Assembly (NCBI GenBank): GCA_030248215.1
Contig: JASANG010002608.1
Coordinates: forward strand, 186,001 to 250,000
Direction: 5' to 3'
From: Enoplolaimus lenunculus
Lineage: Eukaryota; Nematoda; Enoplea; Enoplida; Thoracostomopsidae
Length of the DNA stretch: 64,000 nt
The notes beneath the pieces are model-generated. The model was not told the origin of the DNA. It searched no databases and saw nothing but the letters and a program-made list of their open reading frames with translations. A program made the position numbers and the translations under genes. Below, in pieces: positions 37,278 to 49,300 of the stretch (position 1 is the first letter of the stretch; each line of letters opens with the position of its first letter).

Positions 37278-39581
37278 GTCGTTGTGCACTCGCAATCTCA
37301 GCTTAGAAGCAGAAAACTGTATAATCTAAATTTTCTACTATATACCATATACAAGGTATCAAGCGGATAATAAAAATATAGGAAATAAATAAAATTTCAA
37401 GGAACGCCGCATCGGCTGCGACAAATATAGCATGGTAAAACTGGAGATGCAAAAAACCTGGAGCCGGAGGTTGACAAAACTTGGCGGAACGAAAGTTGAA
37501 TCAAAATTTAAACTTTTTACAAAAACCAATAACGTGTTTTAAGAAATTGATTTGGCTGCCTTTTTTTCAGAAATTCTGACAAATTAGAGTTCGAAAATTG
37601 TCCACTATGTAAACAAACTTTTTGAGCGATACAACTTATACAAAAACACGATAAATTTTGCTGCAGATACTGCCAGAACACCGGAACAGGATGTCGATTT
37701 TCTGCAAGGGGTAGATATCGGTTATACCAGAAATATAGTACTTAACGTAATTCTTTAACTTATGTAGGCATAAATAATAGTTTAATTTTATTGCTCTTGA
37801 TAAGTCGCCAGAGAAACATTTTGAAACTTTAACTGCAACGGTACAAGAACGATTTTGGCAACTATTCGCTTGCTCATTTTCCAAATCTGATTACTGGAAG
37901 AAAGTCGTAGGTCTGTGTGTGGTAGAAAATGGACCTCCGGCTCTGGTAGAAGTTTTGCAGAGGTTACGGCAATTTCGGTGAAATTTTTGGTAGCTTGAAT
38001 AAAAGTTGTGCCCTTCAGCAAGCTTGTTTGTAACTTTGGGTCAATTTCACACGCATTAATTGCCGAGATTTTACAAATAATTTGAGGTTTTAAAACAACA
38101 GTTTGACATCATGTTACAGATTGTAATATAAAATAAACGAATCCAATTTTTATTTACTCAATATTGCATTCCCTTCAGCTCCGACAAATATTATTGACTT
38201 CCGGTCCAGCTTTATCACCTCTCATTGGACCATGCTGATTACTGTGTATTACTGTTTTCAGTATTTTGACTAAATGTTTACTCCCTGCTAAACAGAAACT
38301 TCGAACACGAAATACGAGCAAGTAGAATAGCTTTTCATCTGCAGGACTAAGAAGAATTCTGCATTTTGGACATTCACAACCAAACACGTACAAGTCAAAA
38401 TTAACAACCATTAAATACTGTCACAAGCAAAGGCCACTGCTTTTATGAAGCGGCTAACAATATAAATGTTTCTTAGCTTTAAAAATATTTACTCTAAATA
38501 ATAGACACCGATGTGTTAATTTTATTGTAAACGCAATACATAAAACAAGCTGTAATGTTCAAATGAAACAGTAGCTATCTACATTTTACTCGATCTTGGT
38601 TTGGAAAATTTAACCAATTTTGAACACTTACGTAACCATACCAAAATTAACAATTTCTGCATGATACTAAGAGAATGACATGGAAATTTTACAAGATATA
38701 TCAAACACATGATAATTAAAAACAACATCTGCCAGCTAGCTGACTGCAAACTCGCGAGGTTGAGCTCGGCAAAAAATCTGCGAACAGGATTTATTGTTTT
38801 ATTGAACTTAATCAGATGCTTAGATCGAAAACTAACGCGTTACGCAGCTGGGAATGTTGCATCGACCAAAAACCTAAACAGGCAGAATGCAATGCTAACG
38901 GACTAATGTCATTCGCAAAAATTTATTTTAAGTAAATCATTAAGTAAAATGTCGAATTAATAACTTAAAATGAGACATGTCATGTCTCTGTATCTTGACC
39001 ATTCCAACCATTCCTAAACCCAAGTATATATATCTAAAATGCAAAAAATGGTGAGTCAAACTGACTTTTTCTGAAATAGGCTTTTCCTGTCTACAAGCCG
39101 ATTGACTATCTTTAACCGATTTAATTTACGTACAATACAGTTACTATTCAGAATGCAGGTGCGGGATGTTAAAATAACTAAGCTAATTTTATTCTGGGTT
39201 TTTTGTTCGAGTATTTTTCTAAAATCCAGACCCGGACCCGAATCCGGAATGATTTGTTGTGAAAACCAGGGCCCGAAATTTCTTGAAGCGAAAACCCGGA
39301 TCCGGAATTTTTCAGCGAAAATACTCGGGAAAACCATAATACCCGGACCTGGATACAAATCGGGTGAGCGCCTTTGGACTCAAACGCCAAGATTCTATAA
39401 CTGATCGGCGGCCTTATTGCCTGTTGAATCTAGTACCACCGATACAATTTATCTTTATAGGTACAATCATAGTTTTGTAAAATATGATGTAGTAATTGCC
39501 ATGCAATATATTTTGTTTAAACATTGAACAGTCACATTTTATAAATATTACAACCCACAATATTTATCACAATGAACCACT
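37278..39581. other. Intergenic region between methylmalonyl-CoA epimerase and HD-PTP
   Basis: 2.3 kb, AT-rich. It includes diverged 'GGAGCCGGAGGT' repeat pieces (37360-37950) and an imperfect foldback of 'CCCGGACCCG'/'CGGGTATT' type near 39220-39365. No gene is visible. Both flanking genes are on the minus strand, so this holds the 3' flank of HD-PTP and the epimerase promoter. Confidence 0.6.
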
Positions 39582-40312
39582 TTATTTATTTAGTCCCCAC
39601 ATTGGGTCAATTGACTCAAATGGGTCGCCTGCAGCATTTTTCTTATCAGAATCGTGTTTTGCAGAACCAAACGTTCGTGATTTTGCGAAAAAATCGGCCT
39701 TCGTTACCTTTTTGCGTACTATAGCTTTATCACTAGAATCACTGGGGCCGCCTAGTTCAAAATTGACCGAGTCCAAATTAGAGAGCAATTTAATCGATGT
39801 TGAACCTGGTGTATCACACTTCTGTTCTCCCCCTGCCCCTTCAACATCCATTTTAACGTTCGGATCTGCCACAACCAAATTTTCGCCATCCCCTCCGATA
39901 TTTTCCAGCGCGCAAAGATTACCATCGTTAGCACCATTAGCTGCATCACATGTACCCCAATTCACTTTCAGCGCACGCTGCTCCTCATTTAAACGTTTGT
40001 TCAAATGAAGATTGTTTGACAGTCCCAGTTTGCCTTCGCCATTCAAAGCAGCTTTCTCTTCCATACCCAGCTTTGACCTTTGAACCCCGGCAGAATCACA
40101 TACCACTATACCCTCCTTGTCTTTTCCTTTGTCCCGCGGTCCGTGGCAAGTGTCGCTACCGAGAAACGATTGAATAGCTTGGAATGAGATAGAATTCAAA
40201 AAGTCTTCGCTTTGATTCCGGCTATGACAGCGGCTTGCACTTGATCCAGCGGAACTTGCCGTACCTGTCGGGGACATGGTTCGCATCGACGAAGACATTG
40301 ACAAAACACCGC
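39582..40312 (-). other. C-terminal tail exon of HD-PTP; stop codon overlaps poly(A) signal
   Basis: Encodes a 243-residue Ser/Asp/Lys-rich tail ending 'DPFESIDPMWGLNK', the conserved HD-PTP terminus. The stop lies within AATAAATAAAG (39590-39580), so two AATAAA hexamers overlap the last codons and the stop. Confidence 0.9.
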
Positions 40313-43300
40313 CTAAAATTTGTTTTCAAATTTTTAACATTAGCTAAACAAAATCAACTCATGCACTCTATGACAATGAATTTACAGTCACCAACAGAAA
40401 TAAGTACGCAGTATCGCGAATGCGTCTACTGCTTCAGCGTCTGAATTTTTTTCAAATCGCGGCTGAATCGCAGATTACAACACAATCGTGACAGCACTCA
40501 ATTCTGTCCGTGATGGTTCTTTCATGATCGTAACAGTTTATCAAGCTTCAAACATGGCATGCCACCTAGGTAGTTAATTGAAGATCTAAATTTTCGTCAG
40601 GTCACTACATTATAGAGCTTGCGCCGTGATCTGATTTTGTCAACACTAAATCGAATTAAGCACCTACCTTATTATTTCTCTAAAACGGTTCAGAACTTAC
40701 AACTAATAAGCAAACTTTGAGCAAAATACAGCACCGTTTCGTAGAGGAACGACAATTCTTGCGGTTCTAAGATCATGTGTTTGCGACACGACCGCATTAG
40801 TTCAATGGTTTGTTTCAGATCTGGCAACGTTCCATTGCATTTGATATGGACAATCGCAGAAAACAGAGCAATAAATACACCTGTTTGGCCGGCTCCGGAC
40901 CTGCGAAAATGAAATAGAACTGTTTAGCATGTAAAGTATGTAATAACAAGATCGCTCATCAGCTTACACTATTTGACGTGCATTCCATTACGAAGCTGCT
41001 GCAGTTATGGTCAATTCTAATTACAGGATAAGTTTTCAAACATAACCTAAAAGTTTCAAAATAGCGAAAGAAACAGTAACAACGCAAAGCCTGAAAGATT
41101 TAACATAACAGTATACAGTTAATTTCAATTTTCAGGATATTATCAACAAGTAAACTACAAAAAAGCTACAAAACCGATGGCAGAAAAATCGTGCCACGAC
41201 ACACAAATCCATTAATTTCTTAAAAATAGGACTTGACACAGAGTTAAAGCTGAATAGCCAGCCATAAGTAGTTTTAAGCCTAAAATAGAATACTACAAAG
41301 TACTACTGTAAAGTGAACTAACATGCAACAAACACAAATTGGTTTCGCAAGACTTCGTTGCACTTTATAGTAACCGAACGCTTCTTCAACAAAACAAACA
41401 AAAGATTTGGCATTCGTCGGCACAAATCTAAAACGAAATGTAATTTAATTAAAAATAATAATGCACTTATGCTGTAAACACAACATTTTTACGTCAAAAT
41501 CAGTCAGAATTGGTTGGCACCATAAAACTTATCCTCCATACAGCGCAAATGCACAAGCCTTACCGAAATTTTAACATGTTAAATTTCCTATCTTGCCTTG
41601 TGCAACTGAAACAAACCTCTCATCGCCTCAAATTTCACCTATGCCACCGCGAATAAAGTTGTGTGTAAGTGCCTGTTGATCAGACGAAAATGTATGACAA
41701 TAAAACACCGAAGAACTATCCCAAGTTCCAACTGAAACCGTAAAAACAACAAATGCATCCTTACCCAGGTGGCCAATCCTTGAATTGGAGCACAACCACA
41801 GCACGAGATATCCTAGTTTGAGACTGAGTCAATTTAACGATCCGTTGAGTCCAACCTAGTTTTTCCGCAGACGACTGTAAATGAACAGTAATCTGCTGTT
41901 GTGGCTGTGTGCCGACCATCAAGGGTCGCTCGTGCGAATCTGGCAGCAGTGCCAGTTTCGTTTTGTTCACCTTAAATGAACGTTGAGGTTGACAAACAAT
42001 AAATCCCCAAAACGATGCGCAAACACCCTCAATAAAAGCTTGAGCGTTGAAAGCGGCTGCTAAGTTTCGCGTGGTGAAAATATCTGCACTTCAAAAAATA
42101 CATCGAAAACTAATTACTTAGCTTTACTAGCAGGTGCACACGCGGTGGTATAGAGGCGTACGCTTCCCCCGTAAGATCAATTTTGTACAAAAACAGTAAG
42201 GTCCCTTTTTGTGTAGGTTATAAATTTTCCCTTTTGGGCGATTATACAAATTTATCTAAATCTGTGGTGTTCTACGTTAGTAGATTTACAAAGTTCGCCT
42301 GCAGCATTGAGTCACTTTTCACCATGTTTTCATTTCCATCTTCACAGATACACTTCAATCCTTCAATCTAACCTCTTGTGTCGGCACTGTAAGCACAACC
42401 AACTCGATCTGTTCGCCAAACACCATAAGCCAAAAGTCTGCAACTGTGTGAGACAGCGGTAGTTGCGTTGCAATGAATGAACATTCAAAACCAGTAACGT
42501 CCTGAAATGTAAAAGTACAACAAGAAAGCTTTTGTAAACAAAACCTGACCACATTACAGTGCACGGAACAGGAAACCTGGAGTGACCTGACAAAACAAAT
42601 CCGCCAAGCGATTTCAGCGCAGTTCAAGTTACCCATTACGTTATTTATGCTCATTTGGCTTCTCGCTCGCGATTTTTCTTCCGGCAATATATTACGGCCA
42701 CATACGTGCTCCCTGTTATTGAAATAAGCTCTGTACCCCTATTTGATACGTTACAAAGGGACCCATTTCGCAGGCTGACGGGTTTCGGATAGCATAGAAA
42801 CCCTAGAGCAACCCTAAATAACCAAACTACGGCATAATATAAACAAAATATACATTTGACACTGGGTACATTCTGTTCAGCAAAGGTTTACCCAACAACG
42901 CGTTACGTATCTAACCAACGCAACCCTGACCATTGTGACGAGGCAGTACACACAAAAGATATGGCAATATCAATATATACTGCAAAATAAGCAACGCGTT
43001 ATCATATCGCAAACCACCAATAAATAACAACTCTATCCTATATTAATAGAAAACGAAGCGAACTCGCACTCTGAAAGGCATCTGTGACGTGACCGACTGA
43101 ACAAAGAATTACCGTTACATTCTCATTCCAAATGATCACGATCCAAACGCCCTAATATGTGATGAAACCTAGTTACAGAAAAAACGTCCTGGTACATACG
43201 CCCAATACCGACTCGGTTATTTTGCACCGGTATATTTCATTTTATTTACGTTTTGCAACTTTATTTTGCCTCGGAGCAACCACCAAAATGAATTGGTACG

Positions 43301-46300
43301 ATGAGAAGCAACTGTTCGTTTGTTTATGCACTGGACAACCTAATCGTTTACCGTATGCGATACCAGCTGTTATCAGTTAGTTAATTAGGCGTACACCTGT
43401 TGCGTTTTGGTACGAACATTAATTGCAGTTGTGTATTGAGTGCAGTTTTAAATGAAGTGTTGCAAACTCATCTGTTGATGCAGGACTTTAATTCAAAATT
43501 AATTTTTAACGCTTTTTACTACGTAAATTTTTTCACGCTAAAATTAAGAATATCAAGATGCAAATGCGATTTTGCAAAATTTGGCAGAAACATTTTTAAT
43601 CATTTTACCGTTAGTTAATTGCCCTTCTATTTCCGATACCATACAGCTTTTTGATTTGCGATAATAACGGTTTTAGCGAATTTATTTTCTGATCAAGCAA
43701 TAGGCTGGAAACATCACTTCACCCGTGCTACGGTTAAAGATTAATGCAAAACATTTCAATATCGTAGCTCAAGAAGGTATTGTTTACTTCCGTAGGCTTT
43801 TTGTCTATTAGATGCGACCAAAAGGTCAAACAATACACTCTGCGCAACATTAACTTTTCCAAACTTGTACATCTATAAAATCCAACCACCACATCAGTCA
43901 TGGCAATCCTATAAACAGCTCACCAAAAGAAGTAAAAAGTCTTCAGTCTCTTACATCAAGCATACTTTACTCAACATACACATTCCTGATTTCAGCAATA
44001 ATGAACAGTTTTAAGGCACTTATTCCTTCATTCATAATCTTGGTGTGCATTTTGACGGCATGCGACGCGCTGGGTCGCCGACAGCGGTACAAAGTACGCG
44101 GTCAGCTGATCTGTCCATCAAATCCGAGAAAAGCGGCAAACGTCAAAGTTAAACTTGTTGATGAAGATGACGGTACGAAGCCCATCGCATTTTAAATTAA
44201 GCTTACAAGTTGCACACGATAATAAAGCTTGACTCCTAAATCCCATTTCACACGTGAAAGTTTTTTTGCAGCGAGAATTTGGCAACTGCAACATGTCCGA
44301 GCATAGTTTTGAAGAGAGAGTTTGCAGCTGCAGTTTGCAGGTTTATGTATTGTTTGAAAATCTTTTCACAAAACTTGCATCTGCAAATGGCAGCTAAAAG
44401 GTCTCGCTGCAAAAAACTTGCACGTGTGAATAGGATTTCACACTATCACTTTTGAACACACGCACAAACAGGGACGATGATACACCGACAGCAAAAGGGC
44501 ATACCTACCAGCACATTACTGATACACATTGGCAGGGGGAAGGTTGTGGCTAAAGAAAGATCCTTTTTAAGCCTGGTAAGGTATTACCAAGAGCCCCAGC
44601 AATTTATCGAAAAACGAGCACATGCAAGGTGTGCAATATGTAATAGTTGAACAATCTCGCTAACGAGAAACCAAATAAGCGTGAATAACGCAACAATAAA
44701 CTAATCCGCGTTTGGCTATCCTGCCACGGCTTACAATCATATTTAGTTTGAGTGCAAAGTGCGAAATTTTTTTGACATTATTTCAGTAATATGGCCGAAA
44801 CATACATCTTTTGCATATTCCAGTTGAAAAAAGTTTCGTGTGGTCGACCCAAGGAGGGTTCCTCATCGCAGCCCTTATCAACTTCCCTGCACACAACAGA
44901 ATGCAGTACAGGTCTGATTTACATTTCAAACAAACTGGTACACACCAGAACGAGAGACATCGTCTAGGAACCTCAATGAACTATAAAGAACATTTTTCAA
45001 CGTAACGTTAATCGTTTCTCAAAGTGCTACGAAACATGTCACCAGGAAAAATCGCCCAACCCACTTAACTACATGTGATTCTGATTAACGCAAGTTGAAC
45101 ATTCAAACCTCAAATATCACAGTAATTTAACTCAGTGTTGCACACAAAAAATGGTATACTTAAAGTGAACCAACCAAAGTGTTTGCCATTTTAGGACCCG
45201 ATCCTGATGACAAAATGGCTGAAACGAAAACAAGCTCAGATGGAAGTTATTCACTTGACGGTACCGAAAGTGAATTTACATCGATTGAGCCGCGTTTAAA
45301 AATTTACCATGACTGCGATGACGGAATTAAACCGTGTCAGGTATAGTTATATTCAAAAATCGCATTTTCAACCGTGTGCAACACCTATCATAAGTTAGAC
45401 AGTTGCGGACTGCAAAATTCACAAAGAAACAAGCAGTATTAATTGTAAATCCGTGCTTAACTGAAACATGATAATTTCCTGAAAATAACATCAGCGAAGG
45501 CAGAAACTGAACAACCACCCTTAACGTCAAGCTAATATCAAACAATGTAGTAATGCAAATAACAAACTCTTCGTTATAAGCACAGCATCTCAAACTTTTG
45601 CTATTATATTTTGCTTACGCAAAATATGTACAAGTCAAAATTTGCTCGTGCTAAGCTAATTGTTAGTAATATGGGCGTAATTTTTCCACCGGCCATATTA
45701 TTTTTCGGCATTACAATTAAACCACCAATAACTTGTGTGCCATTTCTGAATAATTTCCCAATATTTTACATTCTGTATTCGTAAAATATGAACTTACTAA
45801 AGAACTTGTACTGTTGTATAAAGCAAAATATGTAGTTTGATATGTTTCAACTTAACTAGATCACTATTGCAATCTTCAGCTATGCCAAACACTTAGACTG
45901 TTACAGTTTAAATTATTTTACAGAAAAAGATTAAAATCAAGTTGCCTGAACGATACATCAACAAAAACGAATATTTCAACGGCGGAGTAATCAACTTGGA
46001 AATGGAGTTCACGGATCAAGGACGTGACTGCATTCATTAAAACTGTTCAGACTTAAAACGATATACGTAGCGTTTAATCACACATATACACTCAACTCAG
46101 TGGCGGATGCAAAACGTTTCGCAGCAAAGCCACGTTTTCACAAGTTGAATTTGAAAATACTTTCGACTTCTGTTAATATAACAGCTCTTTAAAAATAGTG
46201 ATTTTCATACTTCAACAAAAAGGCAAATTCCTAGAATTATGATAACCGAAACTCAAGTATTCTTTGGGACACCAGCAACCTGTGTAGTTGCTGCTTACAA

Positions 46301-49300
46301 AGCTGCATCAACAGACAATCTGTCAGCTTCCACTAAAAATACGTCTGAGGAACACATACCATTACCCAATCTGCCACTGATTAAAGGTGAAGTAAATTAT
46401 GAATCCATAATAAAACAGTCGAGTCTTTGCTTAAATGTGTAACGCCTATTAACACTGGTCAGAGGATGTCAGACGTATTAAAACATAGTTTAAATCAAAC
46501 AAGTCGACCAGTATAAAATTTAACTACTTCTGAAGAGGATATAGTAAAAATTTGAATTTGAAATTCTATGTGTTGTCGTTTACGCTCAAAGATACGTACT
46601 GTTTTATTACCTTTGATGAGAAGATAAAAACAGTTCAAAAAAGACGCAACTACCATACACTCACTTTAATATGCGAAGCATTGATATAGTCATCTTTTGC
46701 GCCTTTCAGAATCACTCGGGTATCATCATCTAAAGATAAATGGCAAATGTACATGTAACATAAATCAAAACTTTTATTAAATATTACTAATACGAGATGG
46801 CTTTCAAGGTCTTAAACAGCTTTACAGCATGATTATAGTACTGAATAATAAAATTCACACTAACTCTGCCAAGGTGATCAAATACTTATAGAAAGTTCTT
46901 GGTATTACGTACATATTTAAATGCGATTTATTTGCATCAGTTACACATGAGTACCAGCATTAAAGCCAAACTTTTCCATCAACGTTAATATCATTGGTAC
47001 TGAAAACAATCGTATTTTAAAACCAGAAGAAATGTGACAATTTTGACGATTATCAAATTATGGTGGTTCTATAATACTTAGTAAACATTCTAATGTCATT
47101 CGGCGCCGTCTGTTGCCCTGCGTCGTTGTTGGGCGTACATACGATCTAGCACGGAAACAGACGCCAAAGTACGCCGATGGACGACAACACACGATAAGTA
47201 TACCGCAACACTCAGTTGTTCGCTGCTTTTAGCAACACTAACTTACACGGCATTGTTTCCGGTTGACGATTCTTCGCTGTATAACACCGGGCAACAGAGA
47301 TCTTGTGAGCTTTTGAAATCCGCTCCTGCATTTCCGATAACTCCTAAACAAATTTGAAATTTTGCTTTATGTTTAATTACGTTGACAATTCATTCGTTAT
47401 TAAAAAGTTTAAAAAGTTTAAGTGTTAATGATAATTCGACAATCATGAAAGGACGGATTTTGGTAAGTTTTCTGGTTAGCAAAAACTTTGACGCTATAAA
47501 CATTACACTGACATTAAAAAATTAGCTAACTACCTGTGTGTGATTCAATATGCGCAAATTACCAAAAAAATAAAAAATCTATTCGTCAAAAAGAATAAAG
47601 CCTTAGATTAATTGTTACTTCCCGGCGTTTGCCGTTTACAAAAATAATTTGACATCGGGTTTCAGCATATTTAATCTAGGAATGCGCCGAGCCCAAAATT
47701 TCTGCCTATGCCGATGCTAAACCCTAGCTACCACAAACGATTATAGCTTTATGAGAAAGGTCACTTCAATTAATTTTTTAAACACAAACACAAGAGAGAT
47801 AAAAGTTTCCCTGATCGGACAGACTGATATACGCCAAGGAGTGAGCATCGGCAAAGAACCGGCAATTTTTTTGCAGTGTGTATACCATGCCGATTATTGT
47901 CGACACCGATTAATCGGCACATCCCTAATTAAATCAATCAAAATGAACAAACCTTCCATTTAACCTCAAGCGGTGTTGGACCGTTCAAGGATCGCCGATT
48001 AAGTCCTGCTACATATTTTTCAAACTTTTCAACCTCCGCTGCAAAAGCGTCCAGCACTTCTGGTTGTGAGAACGGGTCTACTGAAAACCGACGTTGCTTT
48101 ACAACCGAATTGATAGTAGGCCGCGCGTCCGATATAGGTTGATCTATTGGTATAACTGTGGACAAGTTTGAGGAAACAGTTGGTTTGAGTTGATTCTCTA
48201 AACCACGAATAGATAACCTAGTACAACGCAATATTATGTATCAAAGTCATATTAAGCATTTCTTCTTTCCTCTTTTTCAAAGGATTACGCTTCGAAAAAG
48301 ATTTACCAAATCCAAAAAATCAATTCAACCTTAAAAATCAAAACACAATCCGCGAACGTCTTGCCTCAAACCTTAACCAGATACTACGTCTTCCAAAATG
48401 CTTCTCATTTCGAGAAAGAAAAAACTAAGTATTTTGAAGCTCTCATGTCTCCTGTGATTGACACTTACCGTAACCTGACACAACAGTCGATATAGGTGCA
48501 TCTAAGCTTGCCGATGTACGTCCAGCAATGCCAGTCGATGCAGCGGCTGAAGTAGCAGCATTGTTTGACTGAGCAGATTTTAATATTGCCCCTGTAACCG
48601 TTAGCAAAATTTATACAATTTATTTATTTGCTGAAACTGAAAGACCGCGCACCATAATACATCACGCCTCCGCAAGCTTTGTTCCGGGTGTGTAACGCCA
48701 CTTTATGTTTCGCTATAATACAATAATGAGAACCTGTGCATTAAATAAAATATATAAATGCAGGCCTCGGAAATCTCAAAAAATCAAATCTCCGCCTACG
48801 TTTCCTCTTCCGATACGAAACAACCAAAAAAATGCGTAAAACCAAATCTGTAACAACTTACAACCACTAACCGACAATTGTGAGGTTTAAGTTCAGGCGT
48901 AAAATACTGATTAACCCTCCGCAACCATAAACCTAATTTTTTTGCGAAGCTTATGTCTAAGTGGTAACCTCAACTAAAAATATGCACAAAGTTAGTGTCC
49001 AACAGCACCTTGTACCTTTGCTCTTGGCCCAAACGGCATCAAAACGCTGTTGGATGTCGTTAGAACAAGATAGACCTATACAGCAAGGTAAGTTTAAACC
49101 TCTGCCTAAGTTTAAGTTTAAGCCTTAACCTTAAATGTGAAGGAAGTAAATACGAAGACCACTTACCTTTGAGATCAGTCGAAACAAACACATCAGACGC
49201 GCTGCTAGATTTTATTTCAGCTACCGTACAAGCCGATGATTTCACTGGCAACAAAGGCGGTGGCAGATTGCTAGCAGTAGGGGGAGACGTATCAATTTCA

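Larger units (their letters stand above)
42502..46664. other. HD-PTP intron hosting the antisense TTL gene
   Basis: A 4.16-kb intron between the exon ending 'DDYINASHIK' and the exon beginning 'DVTGFECSF'. It holds the complete plus-strand TTL gene. The segment 46041-46664 has a 67-codon plus-strand open frame (46239-46442) with no recognisable product. Confidence 0.85.
40701..48197 (-). other. PTP domain of HD-PTP with degenerate catalytic motifs
   Basis: Landmarks are 'DPFSQPEVLDAFAAEVEKF', 'ISVARCYTAKNRQPE', 'GAKDDYINASHIK', 'SFIATQLPLSHTVADFWLMV', 'VVVLQFKDWPPG', 'KPICVCCMSGAGQTGVFIAL' and 'IELMRSCRKHMILEPQELS'. In the signature loop (HC-X5-R-[ST]), the His is Cys1717, the nucleophilic Cys1718 is kept, and the phosphate-binding Arg is Gln1724 (codon 40887-40885). 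The WPD loop reads WPP and the pTyr-loop KNRY reads KNRQ. Known PTP chemistry predicts an inactive enzyme, perhaps still able to bind. Confidence 0.9.

Noticed and set aside
46239-46442. 67-codon plus-strand frame after the TTL gene
   Set aside because: Compositionally plausible but no start context, splice partner or family; it falls after the TTL stop and before the HD-PTP exon.
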